NCBI GenBank assembly: GCA_024760905.1
Contig: CM045731.1
Coordinates: 50,679,001 to 50,743,000 of the forward strand
DNA length: 64,000 bases
Direction: 5' to 3'
Origin: Plotosus lineatus
Lineage: Eukaryota; Chordata; Actinopteri; Siluriformes; Plotosidae
Every line of letters starts with the position of its first letter. The first letter of the stretch is position 1. The translations under genes and the position numbers were made by a program. A model generated the notes under the pieces. That model saw only the letters and a program-made list of their open reading frames with translations. It did not search any database and was not told the origin of the DNA. Below, one piece after another: positions 1-13,521 of this stretch.

Positions 1-3000
1 GTACAATACACTAATTCTGCAGGGCCTTGGGAAGACACCATGTCACCTTGGTTGACCAAAGCATGATTTGATGGATTCATCAATTGTGGTAAAGATGAGA
101 GTTAACCCACGAAAAGCCCTTTTTAAACCCTCCAATTCAACCATATCCTCTTGTTTGCCATTGGCTCAGGAGACAGGTGGTCTTGACCCTTGACCTCACA
201 AGAGAAGGTACATCTAAAGATGCCATATAAAACAAAATTAACCTTTAAGGAAAAACACCATCCTCTTGCTCATAATCTTGTACATATTCACACCAAGAAT
301 ATGCTAATCCTTCTTCTACAAAGTTATTCAAGTCTGTCTGGAATGGAATGAAAAATGTGCGAAGTGGATCTGTGCAGAAATCTGAGTTAACAGAAGCAGA
401 GAGGAAGACAAGGTTGGAATTTCAAATGGTTGATCTTCCAGTCACTCAGTGTTAATCCACAAAGACATGCTACAGTAACGCTATTGAAAGAATTTTCTCC
501 TTCAGACCCACACAAAGCTCTTGTGACTCACCTTAGGCTGCTTTGCATGCTCTAATGTACTGGACATAACCTAGAAGTCTGCACGGTCTAAAAATTGAAT
601 AATCTCACTCGTACTGAAGAAGTGCAGACTGAAAGAATTGTGGTTACGGCTGCGAGATTTCAAGTAATTAAATCACCATTCAATACTTGCACAATTGATC
701 GGCTCCATAGTCTTCGCTCGTTAAGTCTGTGATTATGAGACATAGCTTCAAAGGTCAGCGATGGTCACATCCGATTATGTTGATTGTAGAAAGCAATCAG
801 CAGGTCATCAGGGATGGGTTCATCCGAGCAGCAGAGAGTGAAACAAGGTGCATGAGTAGAATATAGGGAGGCCTTTTGGTACAGATTGATGTATGCACAA
901 ATACAAACAGAACGTACTTTACATAAATTACCAACACACTGAATACACCTTTCAGGGTTCAACACCAAAATAAATGGGAGAATACTGCATGCTCATTGCT
1001 GAATTGACATGGCAATTATCCTCTGTGCGTTTGGAGATGTTGCTGTCAATTCGTTGAGATCAACCATGCCTGAAAAGATTAGCTGTTTTAGTGTGGTATA
1101 TACTACACATGAACATTAGTAAAATGTAAACATCAATAAGTAAATGAACAAATGTTTAGTTTACGTTGACATATTTTAACCATGATGTCAAGTCAGTTTG
1201 GCAGGCAATTTATATTTAGATAATATTTCGGAAAAAAATTTCTAGGTCTTTATCCCCGTCACACCCTACCAGTAGCCAGTTAGCGTTGTCTTTGTTTTGG
1301 CATTTATTGGTTGAATATACTGTATTTGATTTATTTTGCTCTGCTGTCATTGTATAAATTTTTATGTTTTGCTCATGTTTTTAGTTTTTTTTCATTGTCC
1401 TGGATTAGTCATCATGTCTTTGGGTTTGTTGTGATGGTTTTCATCTTGCTGCGGTTTTGTTTACATCACCATATTTTGAGTGTTCCTGTCATGTTTTTTG
1501 GTTTGATTTGTAAATGTGCTTTACAAACCACTGTAATGTCTACATGCACTAATGCTTTATAGCCAAGCAACATTTTCTCATTTACATGTTCCTTAAAATA
1601 AAAATCTATAAATGATCTCCAGGCCGGGTTGATAGCTCCTGGCTATAAACATCACATTCTTCTATCTGCATCTTGAATAAGTGGCACCCAATCAATAAGC
1701 CGTTAACAAATCCTGAAAAAAGCCAAAAGGCCTACATGGAGGTGAAGAGAGATTTGCATTTTGATATGCAAGATGTGTGGGGGGGGGGGCTGCGACAAGA
1801 TACAGAGATGCTGTACAGCTGAAGCAGATAAGCAGAACAGTCGTATGTATCCTCTGAAAAGGGCAAAATAAAAATCAGATGTGGTCATATAAAGTTAGTG
1901 ATTGAAATATTTTCCATATAAATTCATAGCAATGTAGCAATACTAATTCGTAGAGAGTTAACGACGCAGCTAGGTAAACAGACAAACCAGTAGCCACTGC
2001 TGCTCAAGTCTACTTTAAAAGCCACACCAAAGCAGAATACGACAAAAAAAAGTCAAGTCTTGAGTCACCTACTTTGAAAAAAATATATCAGATGATGAGG
2101 GCACATCTGGTGTATACACAACACAGGGGTGTGTCCTTTCCACCCTTGCCTCCTGTGTTACTACGCAACACACACAAAACCACACGCGTGGCTTTGAGAT
2201 CTCGGAAGGATGACACTCTGGGGATGGCGTGCCTCTGAAACAGAGCTGTCATGTAGGTAAAATGATCGAGGCTGGTTTGAGGACAAAGTGAACTCAGAGC
2301 ACTCATGACAGCTGCAAGAGGATATAGTGTCACTGACAAGCTTCTGACCGTAGAGTAATAAGTTTTTATTTGTTTGGGTTTTTTTTAAGAGACCTGCTAG
2401 GACTGAAGATCTTTCGCTTTTTCGATCTTAGTACTGATGATAAATAACTCTAATTCCAATGGTTTGCCAGGTGTATAAGTTTCCACACATCCATGGTGTA
2501 GAGGTGAAAGATGCAATTCCTGCAACGTCTTGCTTTAAATACTATGATCAAATACAACAGATGTCATGTGCATGTCAATGCCTGCTCCATTACAAAATGA
2601 CTTGGGGGGGGGGGCTGCTATAAATATTAATATATACATGTGTAGCCTATCTGTATACGGAGTACAGATTAGTATATTATTAATTATCGCATTGTATTCT
2701 GGTACACATTAACTAGACGTGTAGGAATAATAGTATTAGATGCCGCAGTAGCCAGTTGTTAACCAATTCTCATTTCAGCATCCTCATTACCAGATGCGAG
2801 GCTCGCTTATAAATCAGCGAAATCGATTCCATTCACAATTTGAATTGATTCAAAAATCAATTCCAAAACTGATTCAAAATTGATTTTTTGGGGGAGAAAT
2901 TATGAACAATTTAAACCAATAAACAGTGACTCAGGTTTCTTATTAGGCATTACTGGACCACACTAAATATAAGACTTTCGCAGGAACACTCACCAGAAAA

Positions 3001-3097
3001 ATTGATATTATGTGCTGGCTGGACACTTTAACGGGAACACCTGCAGCCCTGCGTATTATGTATGAATATTACGACAGCCAGTAGTCAAGTTGGTCGG

Positions 3098-3300
3098 TAC
3101 GGTAGTGCAGTGGTTAGCACATCTACTTTGCAGCAAGAAGGTCCTGGAGTGCAAGTCCTGAGCGCGGTGTAATGTTTGCATGTTCATGTACTTGTGTGGG
3201 TTTCTTCCAAGTACATTAGGGTTTCCTACCCCAGTCCAAAACCATGGATATTCATCTTATTCGCTGTCCCAATTCAACCCTGGGTGTGAGTGTTTTTGGG
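3098..3300 (+). repeat. SINE family C copy (tRNA-like head, truncated)
   Basis: The stretch begins 'GTAGTGCAGTGGTTAGCAC' with a tRNA-like box A and runs through 'AAGAAGGTCCTGGAG' (box B region). It continues into the body typical of a common teleost SINE ('TTTGCATGTTC', 'GTGTGGGTTTCTTCC', 'CAGTCCAAA'). The 3' tail seen in other copies (48655-49000, 58140-58432) is missing, and a G-run follows. Family membership rests on similarity to the other copies in this window and on recall of the repeat. Confidence 0.6.
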
Positions 3301-4843
3301 GGGGGGGGTATATATCATCCACAACTCTGACCAAAACATGCCTGCCAGTGTCTTATCATGGTAGGTGCGGCTACAGCCCGTCATCAGGTGTGGAGACACC
3401 CAGGTCCAGTGATTGCACATCTTTAAAATTCGCCTTCCTCTCATTTTGATGGAGTACAATTATTCCACGACACCACACATCCTACTCATCAATGCGTACA
3501 GCTCACACTCTTGATTTTGCTGATTTCGACTCTCAAAGATTTTGCGATGACACATTTTTTTCATATTAGTGTTATCTACGATTAATGTGGAAGAGATAGA
3601 ACATGAAAATAAAGACCACTACTGTATAATTTGTGTACTTGCCAGATATGGATGGGGCATTACTTTTGCCCTTTATAAAAATTGTAAGGGGACACTCACC
3701 ATTGCTGGTGAGTGAAATGATGCCATTTTCCATGGACACGATTTGCTGTGCTCGGTTTGAGATCTCACTACACAGTGGCAGAATTTACTCCCCAAGAAGG
3801 CCCATATGTGTAGTGTACTACACTGAAGTATACTTTAGTAACAGAAGATTGCAAATATAGACAAAGTGCATATAAGCTTTGACTTCTGGTAGCCAAGAAC
3901 AGGAATCTGTATCAACAATGATCATCCAGTATTATCCACTGAAATTGGACAGCTGACCTTCCAGGGAATGAATCACTGGCTCCATTGTGTTACCACTGTC
4001 GTTTGAGTAATGCCCACCACATCACAGTTCCACTGACTTATTTTTAAAACAGTATATTACAAGGCAGGTGCTACAGTATTTTGAGCTATATCTAACAATT
4101 CTCGTGTGTGTGACAGAAGAAACAGCCTCTGTTTTGAAATAACAGAGAAAAGTGGAAGTGAGCAGGTATGTCAAGAACCAAGAGCATTACCAAGCACCTG
4201 TGATCTAGCACTGAGGACCAGCATGCAACATCTGTGGCTTTGTGAATAATTACAGAGTGTGTGTGGCCTTTAGGGGGGCGCCGATCATACGAGCGTGATT
4301 AGATCTCAGCTCAAAAAGGGCACGACGGGAGAAGAACAATCCATATTCCTGTCCTAATTTCTCATTCATATTCACACACACATAAACAGGCAGCTTGGGA
4401 GGAGCCAGAAGAGAGCAACATGTTTTCATGTTACATTCATGCTCTAGAGACACATTGATCACAAAACATTCTTATTTAGATTCCGAAACAACCTCTATCT
4501 TTAAATTTCTATCTTGGTTATAATGTTACTAGAAACAAGCGAGGCTGTGTTAACAAGCTGAGTGCCAAATTAAACACCTTGGGAAAGCTGGGGGTGGCAA
4601 TGTATTGGCAAAGCAAACGTATTGAAGTACGGTGATGATTGTGTATTTCCACATTTTTGAATCGACTAAATAAACAACTCAATATTTTACAATGATCCTC
4701 AGAAATAATGTGCCAGAATACACATAGAGGATAAATGTGCCTTAAAGTTACAACTCCTCAGACTGAAAAATCCTTGTTCTTTACCCTAGGTTAACACAAA
4801 GACACAAAGACCACAATGGCCATGAGTAAAAAGAAAAACAAAA

Positions 4844-4869
4844 TTATATATATATATATATATATATAT
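4844..4869. repeat. (TA)n microsatellite
   Basis: Uninterrupted TA dinucleotides. Confidence 0.95.
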
Positions 4870-5352
4870 GAGCTCCACAATTTATGAGCATGCTTGAATC
4901 ACAACCATGCAGAATATAAAAAGGAGGCGGGGTGCATCCGAGAAAGAGAGAGCAAGCATGTCAAGGCGTTTTATGCTCTGTGAAGCTCTATTGCGCTCTA
5001 CTACAATTCCGAAGTTCTCTGATCTGATTGGCAAAAATAATAATCATAGCGAAAAAAAAAAAAAAAAAAAAAGACAGTGTAAAACTGTCACAATTTCACC
5101 AAGTGCCCTCAAGAGCGTCATGATTCAAACTCACTACCACCCCCTCACGAGTCTCTTAAATTGTGGTGGTTGTGGACATTGTGGCCACAGTGTAAACCCA
5201 GAGTTGAATTAAACAGGGCACTCAAACACTGAACTCTAACCTTACCATTACATTAACTGTTAATCCCAATCCTAGAGGTTCACATACTTTTGCAACTCAC
5301 ATTATACATGTGATCATGTCTATTATTTTTGTCTCATTTTGATTTTAATATA

Positions 5353-5429
5353 CAGTGGTACCTCACCTTACGAAATTAATCCGTTCCAGAAGTGGTTTCA
5401 TAACCTGGATTTTTCGTAAGTTGAACCGC

Positions 5430-5495
<66 letters not shown>

Positions 5496-5960
5496 AGTCC
5501 CGATTCGTTCCAAGGCCCCCAATACTACCCCTAAACCCTTTCAAAATTATAAAAGTATACCTTTTAAGGCCTCCTTCTGCTTAAATATGGTACCGATGGT
5601 AGACGAGTTTGGCCATATTTCTTTTCGATATCACTTGACTGCATGCCACGAGCCCGCTTCTTCTTTTCACTCGCACCAGGAATCACACTCACGTGCGTGC
5701 GCGCATGTTAGTAGAGTTATAATCTTACAAATGTTTATGCAAGGTTAAAAGCCTGAGCCAAAAAATAAATTTGCAATGAGCACACTCGAAAAACCTCACG
5801 AAACAACAGTAACTCTGTCCTTTTCATGAAAAGCATCATGGGCATTATGGAGATGCAGCTCCATAATAGCCAATGGGTGGGAGCTGCGTCATCCCTCCTA
5901 GCCAATGGGAAGCCAACAGGGCGAGATGTTGGGAAATAGCCAATGGGAGAGCAACTCGCA
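5353..5960 (+). mobile_element. pogo/Tigger-type element T4, left portion
   Basis: A TA dinucleotide precedes the terminal sequence 'CAGTGGTACCTCACCTTACG', typical of pogo/Tigger inverted termini. The body contains a (TA)n tract and the AT-skewed text 'AATCCGTTCCAGAAG'. It also has a distal 'CCAATGGG...AACAGGGCGAGATGTTGGG' block that recurs in reverse orientation at 38452-38905 and at 40670-40740. No transposase frame is left. The right terminus is missing, because the sequence switches abruptly at about 5961 to an RTE LINE fragment. Confidence 0.65.
5434..5489. repeat. (TA)n microsatellite inside T4
   Basis: Pure TA dinucleotides within the element. Confidence 0.95.
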
Positions 5961-5961
5961 C

Positions 5962-6240
5962 TGTACATGTCCAAACCATCTCAATCTAGCCTCTCTGACT
6001 TTGTCTCCAAAACATCTTCCATGGGCTGTCCCTCTGATGTACGCATTCCTGATCCTATCCATCCTCGTTACTCTCAAATAGAACCTCAACATTTTCATCT
6101 CTGCTACCTCCAGTTCTGCCTCCTGTCTTTTCGCCAGGGCCACTGTCTCTAAACCATGCAATATCGCTGGCCTCATCACCATCTTCTACACTTTTCCTTT
6201 CATTCTTGCCGATACCCTCCTATCACACTTTTCTCCAACC
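5962..6240 (-). pseudogene. RTE LINE fragment (C-terminal RT region)
   Basis: The minus-strand translation (peptide beginning at 6182) contains 'GLETVALAKRQ', 'EVAEMKMLRF', 'GVTRMDRIRN'-like and 'REARLRWFGHVQ' segments. These correspond closely to the C-terminal segment of the RTE element at 44760-45000 in this window. It has neither a 5' end nor a poly-repeat tail and abuts T4 directly. It is a decayed internal fragment with no expected function. Confidence 0.85.
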
Positions 6241-6355
6241 ACATGTCTTTGTTATGTAAAAATTCCATTCCCCATCTTGAAACTGTTGCCGCAGTAGTGC
6301 TAGCATCATTATGGTGAAGAAAACTTTTCAGGAATAGAACTTAAGACTTAATATA

Positions 6356-7910
6356 CTAGTCCTTCTCAAAAAAAAAAATGAGCATATTGTGATAAAGTTC
6401 ATTATTTTCTGTAATGTACTCAAACATTAGACTTTCATATATTTTAGTATCATTACACACAACTGAAGTAATTCAAGCCTTTTATTGTTTTAATATTGAT
6501 AATTTTGGCAAAAAAGTAAAGAAAAACCCAAAATCCCTATCTCAAAAAATTAGCATATTTCATCCGACCAAGAAAAAAAAGTGTTTTTAATACAAAAAAA
6601 AGTCAACCTTCAAATAATTATGTTCAGTTATGCACTCAATACTTGGTCAGGAATGCTTTTGCAGAAATGACTGCTTCAATGCGGCGTGGCATGGAGGCAA
6701 TCAGCCTGTGGCACTGCTGAGGTGTTATGGAGGCCCAGGATGCTTCGATGGCGGCCTTAAGCTCATCCACAGTGTTGGGTCTGGTGTCTCTCAACTTTCT
6801 CTTCACAATATCCCACAGATTCTCTATGGGGTTCAGGTCAGGAGAGTTGGCAGGCCAATTGAGCACAGTAATACCATGGTCAGTAAACCATTTACCAGTG
6901 GTTTTGGCACCGTGAGCAGGTGCCAGGTCGTGCTGAAAAATGAAATCTTCATCTTCATAAAACTTTTCAGCAGATGGAAGCATGAAGTGCTCCAAAATCT
7001 CCTGATAGCTAGCTGCATTGACCCTGCCCTTGATAAAACACAGTGGACCAACACCGGCAGCTGACATGGCACCCCAGATCATCACTGACTGTGGGTACTT
7101 GACACTGGACTTCAGGCATTTTGGCATTTCCTTCTCCCCAGTCTTCCTCCAGACTCTGGCACCTTGATTTCTGAATGACATGCAAAATTTGCTTTCATCC
7201 GAAAAAAGTACTTTGGACCACTGCGCAACAGTCCAAAAGTGGCTTGACCTGGGGAATGCGGCACCTGTAGCCCATTTCCTGCACACGCCTGTGCACGGTG
7301 GCTCTGGATGTTTCTACTCCAGACTCAGTCCACTGCTTCCACAGGTCCCCGACTGGAATTGGCCCTTCTCCACAATCTTCCTCATGGTCCGATCACCTCT
7401 TCTGGTTGTGCAGTGTTTTCTGCCACACTTTTTCCTTCCCACAGACGTCCCACTGAGGTGCCTTGATACAGCACTCTGGGAACAGCCTATTCGCTCAGAG
7501 ATTTCTTTCTGTGTCTTACCCTCTTGCTTGAGGGTGTCAATGATGGCCTTCTGGACAGCAGTCAAATCGGCAGTCTTACCCATCATTGTGGTTTTGAGTA
7601 ATGAATCAGGCTGGGAGTTTTTAAAAGCCTCAGGAATCTTTTGCAGGTGTTTAGAGTTAATTTGTTGATTCAGATGATTAGGTTAATAGCTCCTTTAGCG
7701 TACCTTTTCATGATATGCTAATTTTTTGAGATGGGAATTTTGGGTTTTCATGAGCTGTATGCCAAAATCATCAGTATTAAAACAATAAAAGACCTGAAAT
7801 ATTTCAATTGGTGTGCAATGAATCTAAAATATATGAAAGTTTAATTTTTTGCAGTACATTACATAAATTAATTAACTATCAAAATATGCTAATTTTTTGA
7901 GAAAGACCAG
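6356..7910 (-). mobile_element. Tc1/mariner transposon, copy 1
   Basis: The ends read 'CTAGTCCTTCTCAAAA' on the left and the reverse complement on the right ('GAGAAAGACCAG'), flanked by TA at 6354-6355 and 7911-7912. Inside each terminal repeat a second copy of 'TCTCAAAAAATTAGCATAT' lies about 190 bp from the outer one. This is the IR/DR arrangement known from fish Tc1 elements such as Sleeping Beauty and Passport relatives. The transposase lies on the minus strand and is broken. At about 1.55 kb the copy is near the usual full length (about 1.6 kb). Confidence 0.93.
6636..7583 (-). pseudogene. Tc1 transposase, broken (copy 1)
   Basis: The N-terminal frame starts 'MGKTADLTAVQKA' and contains the first helix-turn-helix ('KEISERIGCSQSAVSRH'). 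The C-terminal frame holds the DDE catalytic core: 'LFSDESKF' (first Asp), 'QHDLAPAHGAK' (second Asp) and 'NSPDLNPIENLWD' (Glu). There are 34 residues between the second Asp and the Glu, so it is a DD34E enzyme. The two halves are in different frames. A segment between the second HTH and the first Asp, present in copies 2, 4 and 5 ('NQKQ...TWATEKQH'), is missing here. Conversely, this copy keeps a 53-bp stretch (7274-7326) that copies 2, 4 and 5 have lost. It would not encode an active enzyme. Confidence 0.9.
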
Positions 7911-8585
7911 TAATATCTGCCACTCAGAGCCCTGCACCGTCTGATTCAAACAGTAAAAACTGAGCACGTACAGCTTTGCATCCTTGTTTCCTGTGCTACG
8001 CTCATGATGCCATCGAATAACTGCTTCTAAAGTGGTTAACACAAGGCCTGGATACTTGGGAATAAAACCTAGCTCAAAATGCATGTGTTAGCAGGAAGAA
8101 TGGCAGGAAATCACATCACCTAGAATCACTGCCTGGCTGCTTTAACACCACACTCTCTACATGCTGTGCTCAAATTAATGATCCTGATTCTGCTTTCTTT
8201 ATTCAGGTCACAGCATTGAATCACAGAGTCATAAATATAAGGAATGATGCTTTGTTGCTGATGGCTATTCGGTTCCTAGAATTGGGGCACAGACTTCTTT
8301 TAAGAGTCATGCCCAAGTTCGCCATTTCAAAGAAAATAATTTTCTTCTCTGCAACACTTCTCATCTTGGTGTACACAAGAAACAGAAAAATGCAGATTGC
8401 ATGTCTTACTTTTCCCATTAGTATAGACTTTCACAAAGCTTTTAAAGAAACGTAAAAAACTTGATGAAACTGTTACGAGCCAAGTTGATTCCTGGCTATG
8501 CATTCCTCCATCAAAGATTCTTGAATCCTTGTGGTAAGAATTTGCCTTCTGGCTACGTTGTAAACTGTACCATTACATTATTATA

Positions 8586-8822
8586 CAGGGATCCCTCGCT
8601 ACTTCGCGTGTCAATTCATGAGGCTTCAGTGCATCGCGGTTTAAAAAAAAAAAAAAATTTAATTGAAATAAACAATAAATAAATTAAGGAAGAATGGGTA
8701 TTGATATTATATACACATGTACGTATACGTCAATCGAGGGGGGGGTCGATCGTACTTCGTGGAATTCGACGGTTGTGGGAGGATCTCGGTCCCAATTAAC
8801 CACGGAAAGTGAGGGATCCATG
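8586..8822. mobile_element. Short pogo-type MITE ('GGATCCCTC' termini)
   Basis: Both sides have TA dinucleotides (8584-8585, 8823-8824). The left end 'CAGGGATCCCTCGCTACTTC' is matched in reverse complement by the right end 'GTGAGGGATCCATG'. The interior is non-coding and about 200 bp long. A detached right terminus of the same family is at 41915-41962. Terminal CAG and TA duplication fit pogo/Tigger-derived MITEs. Confidence 0.7.
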
Positions 8823-9714
8823 TACTTGTTTTATTAGAGTGTGGTTTTTATAGGATTAGCTCATTCACAGAAACTTGTACATCAGATATAACTCAAGACT
8901 AATAACAAGTCTATTTTAGTAATGGGCTTTAAAGTAAAAGGGCTAGATTACCATGCACACAATCGTTCTAAGAGGAGTACCCATTTTTATCTATTTAAGA
9001 AATGTCCCAAAAACAATCTTAAACATACTGTAGTGTACTACTCTGTAGATCTTAGTGTAAAATTAAATAGATTTTAGATATTTTTATTGAAGCACTGCCC
9101 TGAGTTTGAGGCATGAACTGTGTCTGTTTAATAAGTGTAGTAATAATATATAATTACAAGGGAACGGCACAGTTGAATGGGTCGCTAATAAGAAATTATT
9201 GGATGAAGCAAAGTATGACATTAAGAGATTTTTTTGGTCAAGGGGTTTTATCCACCAAGGCCAAAGACTGATTATTCATATCATACAAAAGCATAATTAT
9301 ATAAAAGAAATAAAATCTATATATTTTCACACCAAATATCATAGATTTATTCAATGTCATTGATGAATAACTCGGCTCATGTAGGAATACCGAGAACTAT
9401 GTGACTACTTTCCACCAATCATAAATGGGAAATTTTTTGAATGAATAATAGACATGACCCACCACACAACTCAGGACAATGGTGAAATCAATTAAAACTT
9501 TTTATTACACCATAAAAAATGTTGTATAGGGTTTTTATATGTATCCTCGTAGCACATACAAAAGCAATGATTCCTTTCAGGCTTGGTCGATGTTCTCACT
9601 TCAATATTCTGCTTGGCATTCCACTTCAGAGACTATTCGACGATATCCACTTCATCACCACTGAATATTTCTTAGTCATCCCAAGACTAACCGAACTGAT
9701 AACCTAATCCAATT

Positions 9715-9996
9715 TATGGACGCGGGGAGGCTGGCACCCATCTCAGCCAACTCCTGGATCGCTTGCAGAGCAGAAACTCAATGACAGATTTGCAGCCTAC
9801 TCTTGATGAGAATCAGCAATGGTTCCTTTACATGCCCCATCTCACCAGAGACCGTGAGAGACGAGGCTGATCTTTGATCACCCAGTTAGTGAACTGGGGG
9901 GGGCAGCAGCAGCAATGACAACCGTTGACAGTAGGGCATGAACCACCAATCTTGGGATCAGTAATCCGGCACCCTACCACTGGGCCGTCACTGCCA
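9715..9996 (-). repeat. SINE family A copy
   Basis: On the minus strand the head reads 'GACGGCCCAGTGGTAGGGTGC' with a 'GGTTCATGCCC'-like box B. The central block ('GTCTCTCACGGTCTCTGGTGAG'-like) follows, and the copy ends with the L2-like tail 'GAGATGGGTGCCAGCCTCCC' at 9720-9740. The tail identifies it as family A rather than the RTE-tailed family B. Confidence 0.8.
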
Positions 9997-10020
9997 ATGC
10001 AAATAATCATCACAAATATA

Positions 10021-11027
10021 CAGATGCTCCCCGACTTACGTTCATTTGTTTTACGTTTTTTTCAACTTTACTTTTTTTTTTTTCCAAAAAAAAAAAAAAT
10101 TGTCAAATTTTGAGTTTAGCGTGCTTTCTGTCGTACGAGACGTACCTACGTAGTACGCTGACATAATGACGCTGCGTCCATTGTTTACAAACGACAGACT
10201 GAAAGTGCCCTGCTGTTTACCAGTTCACTGCTTGTTACCCTTGTGGTAAGACGTCGTCTCTGTGATCTTTGTGTTTACACCGTTTTGTGGACTTTTGTAA
10301 CCATAAGCAAATATGGTTGGTCAGAAGCGTAAGCCTACTAGCATGGGTGCAAGTTTTCTGGTATATGCCGGAATTTCCGGTTTTCCCAAGACTGAATTAA
10401 CTATCTGCTCAGATCGGTGCAATCTACCATGCATACTCAGTTAATCAAAGAGTTGTAAAATTAATGAAAACACGAATCCAGAAAAGAAAGAGACTCTCCG
10501 CTCTGCTGGTGATTCACATCAGTGCAGGCTGAGTACTAAATGAGCCCTTGCTCACTTGAAAGACCAGAAGTCCAGATAACCCGCGATTTGTCTCAAGCAC
10601 AAGCAAGTGAACTACTTTCGGTGGAGCGCCTCACATATTGTAAGTGTCGATTGGTTGTTTTAAGCTTCATGTAAAGTGACTCAGCTCAGCTTCATGTAAA
10701 GTGACCATCCGTCGACCATCGGATCCATTTACAAGCAGAAAGATCGCATCATAGAGAAGGTTAAAGGTTATATTTGATGAGTGAATTTGATTAAAATTTA
10801 TCTATTTGAAATTATTTTGCTTGAATTTAATTTATTTGGAATTAATGTTGATATTATTTTACAATGTTATGTTTATAATAATTGATTTTGGGGTGTTTTA
10901 TGAGATACGGTGATGGTATTTACGGATGTATAGTACAGTATGAACGTCATATGTCACTGGAACATATAGTAACAACTTGCGTTCGGCCGTCCGGAACCAA
11001 ACAAAAACGTAAGTTGGGGAGCGTCTG
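10021..11027 (+). mobile_element. pogo/Tigger-type element T1, full length, non-autonomous
   Basis: TA at 10019-10020 and 11028-11029 flank inverted termini: left 'CAGATGCTCCCCGACTTACG', right reverse complement 'CAGACGCTCCCCAACTTACG'. The 1007-bp body holds no long frame. A plausible residual transposase start (ATGGTTGGTCAGAAGCG..., peptide MVGQKRKPTSMGAS) is at about 10313. A second, left-truncated copy is at 39643-40456 and a detached end at 41400-41503. Confidence 0.8.
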
Positions 11028-11279
11028 TAATCTCTTTTTTTCTATATTTTAAATCCCTAATATTTCAACACGCTGCTTGGCGCAGAGGACTGTGAAAGGA
11101 AGTGTTGAACAGATTCACCACTGATCCTTCATTGGCACATTATCACCTGTTATGAAGGTCATGTTGAGAGGCATTTGATAGCAGGGTTTATGGTGCAACA
11201 GAGGAGCATAAAGGACGGATAGTGAATGAGGATGTAGTCAGTCAGAGAGGTTATTGGAGCAAGAAAGCTAGAAAGTGAG

Positions 11280-11455
11280 AGATAAGCCAGCCGTACCCAA
11301 AAGGTTAGAGAAGCAGCTTTGGGACTGAAAGGTGGCTGGTTCGATTCCTAAACCAGCAGGAAAAATGTGTGGCATGTTATTGGCTGAAGTGAACTTGAGC
11401 AAGGAACCTAACCTCCAACTGCATCAAAATGGGGAAAAAAATTAATAAATAATTG
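11280..11455 (+). repeat. tRNA-headed SINE (family D)
   Basis: The text 'GGTTAGAGAAGCAGCTTTGG' (box A region) and 'GGTGGCTGGTTCGATTCC' (box B) form a tRNA-like head. It is followed by 'TGAACTTGAGCAAGGAACC' and 'TAACCTCCAACTGC', the body of a well-known teleost SINE, and by an A-rich 3' end. This is the only copy seen in the window. Confidence 0.75.
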
Positions 11456-12872
11456 GGCGGGAGAGAGTCAGACAGACAGAGATGGTTTAATAACTAGAGG
11501 GAGGGATTCTCTGCAATCTCCTCAGAAGGAAGAAAATCACCAGTTTAAATCTCTCGCACCCCCATTCCACTTATGGTCAGGATTTCCAGCATAACCTCTG
11601 ACCTCAAAGCCAAAGAAGCTTAGAGCATTACACCCCCAATGCCCCTTGAAATCCAATAACCAGATCACTACCAAGCTAGGATTACTGTTTAGGCACATCC
11701 TATAATTTCATGTTGATTAGTTTGAGATGCATCTAAAAATTCCAATAACAATAATCAGTAAACAAAATGAAATGCTGTCTGATGTGATATCTCCAGGAAG
11801 TGGACACACTCTCAGAAGATGATAAAGAGCTGATCTAAATCCCTGGAAAATAAGAAAAACCTGGAGTGGAGGATACAACAAAAATATTAGATCATAAAAG
11901 ACATTGGATAAGAAAAGCCTCTTTCAAAAATACTGACTTTCTGGTGACATCTTCCATGGTTCTGCTCATACCATTTGTTCCTCTATTTGTGCAAACAATA
12001 CATCATTTCTCCTTTATAGTCTACAAAAAAAACTCTTGTTTGAATGAAAACAAAGGATCGATAAAAGAATGATAAAGACATGCAACTACCATCATCCCTG
12101 TCAAACTTGCTGGAGCTGTATAAGAAAGAAACTCCAAAGTTTTCCTTCAATATGTATGCAAAGAGCAGTGCCTGCATCAAAAGCCTGGATTATATATGGT
12201 GATTGTGGTAGCAGCAGTAAAACACAGTGCTGCGGTCTACAGCAAATGCAGGACTAACAGTGAGGTTTTAAAACCATATTTCTAAATCTTTTTACAAGTG
12301 AGCTTGTACAGCTAAGGCAGCTGGCAACGACAGACTGCCCATAAACCCACTAGGTCTTAAAGGAAGCCACGTTAAAGCCATCTCCTGTGAGCCGCAAAGC
12401 TCACATAAACCCCGTCTGCTCTGTAAACCTCTGAAATCAACAGCAAATGCAAACAGTCCTAGCCAAAATGGTAGGAAATGGCTTGAACAGTATGAGGTTG
12501 CTCAAGAACGCATCCAAGAATTAAATCAATTTTGATGGTATCCGTCATTAACCCATAATCATTCCAATCAGAATTCAAGAGCTAATTATAAAATACGTCT
12601 CAAGCTAAACTTGAGAAATTGCATGGGGTCCTCAAATCTGGAAATAACAATCAAAAATTTGGTTTATAGCTGTAGTGTCATTGGTTGCCATCTGTGGCAT
12701 TTGGCATCTTCCCACATCTATGTGGGATTCCAGTGGATGCAGTGGTCTCATCCCACTTCCCAAAAACAGTAGGAAGGATGAGTCAGCTACTCTAAATTTT
12801 CCAGACAATTGAAATGCTACGATGTGATAACCTAGCAAGTGCATTGCTGTTATGCACTCAGTTTTCTAGATA

Positions 12873-13521
12873 CAGTGGTACTACTTACAAAATTAATCCT
12901 TTCTGAGGGCAAGCTCGTAAGTGGAAACGTTCATTAATTAAACAAAAATTCACATAGGAAACAATAAAAAACAATTATTTCATTCCAACCCCCTCCCAAA
13001 CTCATAACCTGACACAAACATATATTTTTGACATCATATATTTATGAAAAACCTGTAACAAAAACATTTCACAATAAAGCATGTACAGTAACTTTAATAC
13101 TGTAATTAACAATGAGTAATAATAAAACAAGAATAAACAATAAGTTAATAAACTGGTGGTGATTGTGAATCCTCTACACTAGATGTCAGTGGCACTCTCA
13201 CTGTTTTCTATAGTGTAGCGAAAATAGCACCGAGCAAACGATACGAAGTGTAGTAAACACTATTTATAGTCGTGCGCGGGGCGCTGTGTGTGTGTGGGGG
13301 GAGTGAAAATCGTTGAGAAGTACTACACAAGAAGTTCTCGGAGCACAGAGGAATACACGTGAAAGTAATATAAGGATAATAAATCCGGAAAAGCCATTTC
13401 CCCAGCAGAGCTCGCAAGTAGAAAATTTGCTTGTTGGTTGGGGCAAATTTTTTTGGTGGGATCAAAGCTCGTATCATGGAAAATTCGTTATTAGGGACAC
13501 TCGTAAGTCGAGGTACCACGG
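12873..13521. mobile_element. pogo/Tigger-type element T4, short full-length copy
   Basis: TA precedes 'CAGTGGTACTACTTACAAAA'. The right end is 'GTAAGTCGAGGTACCACGG', whose reverse complement matches the left end except for a CTG-to-CGG terminal change. The interior, about 650 bp, has no transposase. Confidence 0.7.

Noticed and set aside
4907..5212. 101-codon plus-strand frame with a Lys run
   Set aside because: The Lys tract comes from a poly-A run; no homology and no splice context.
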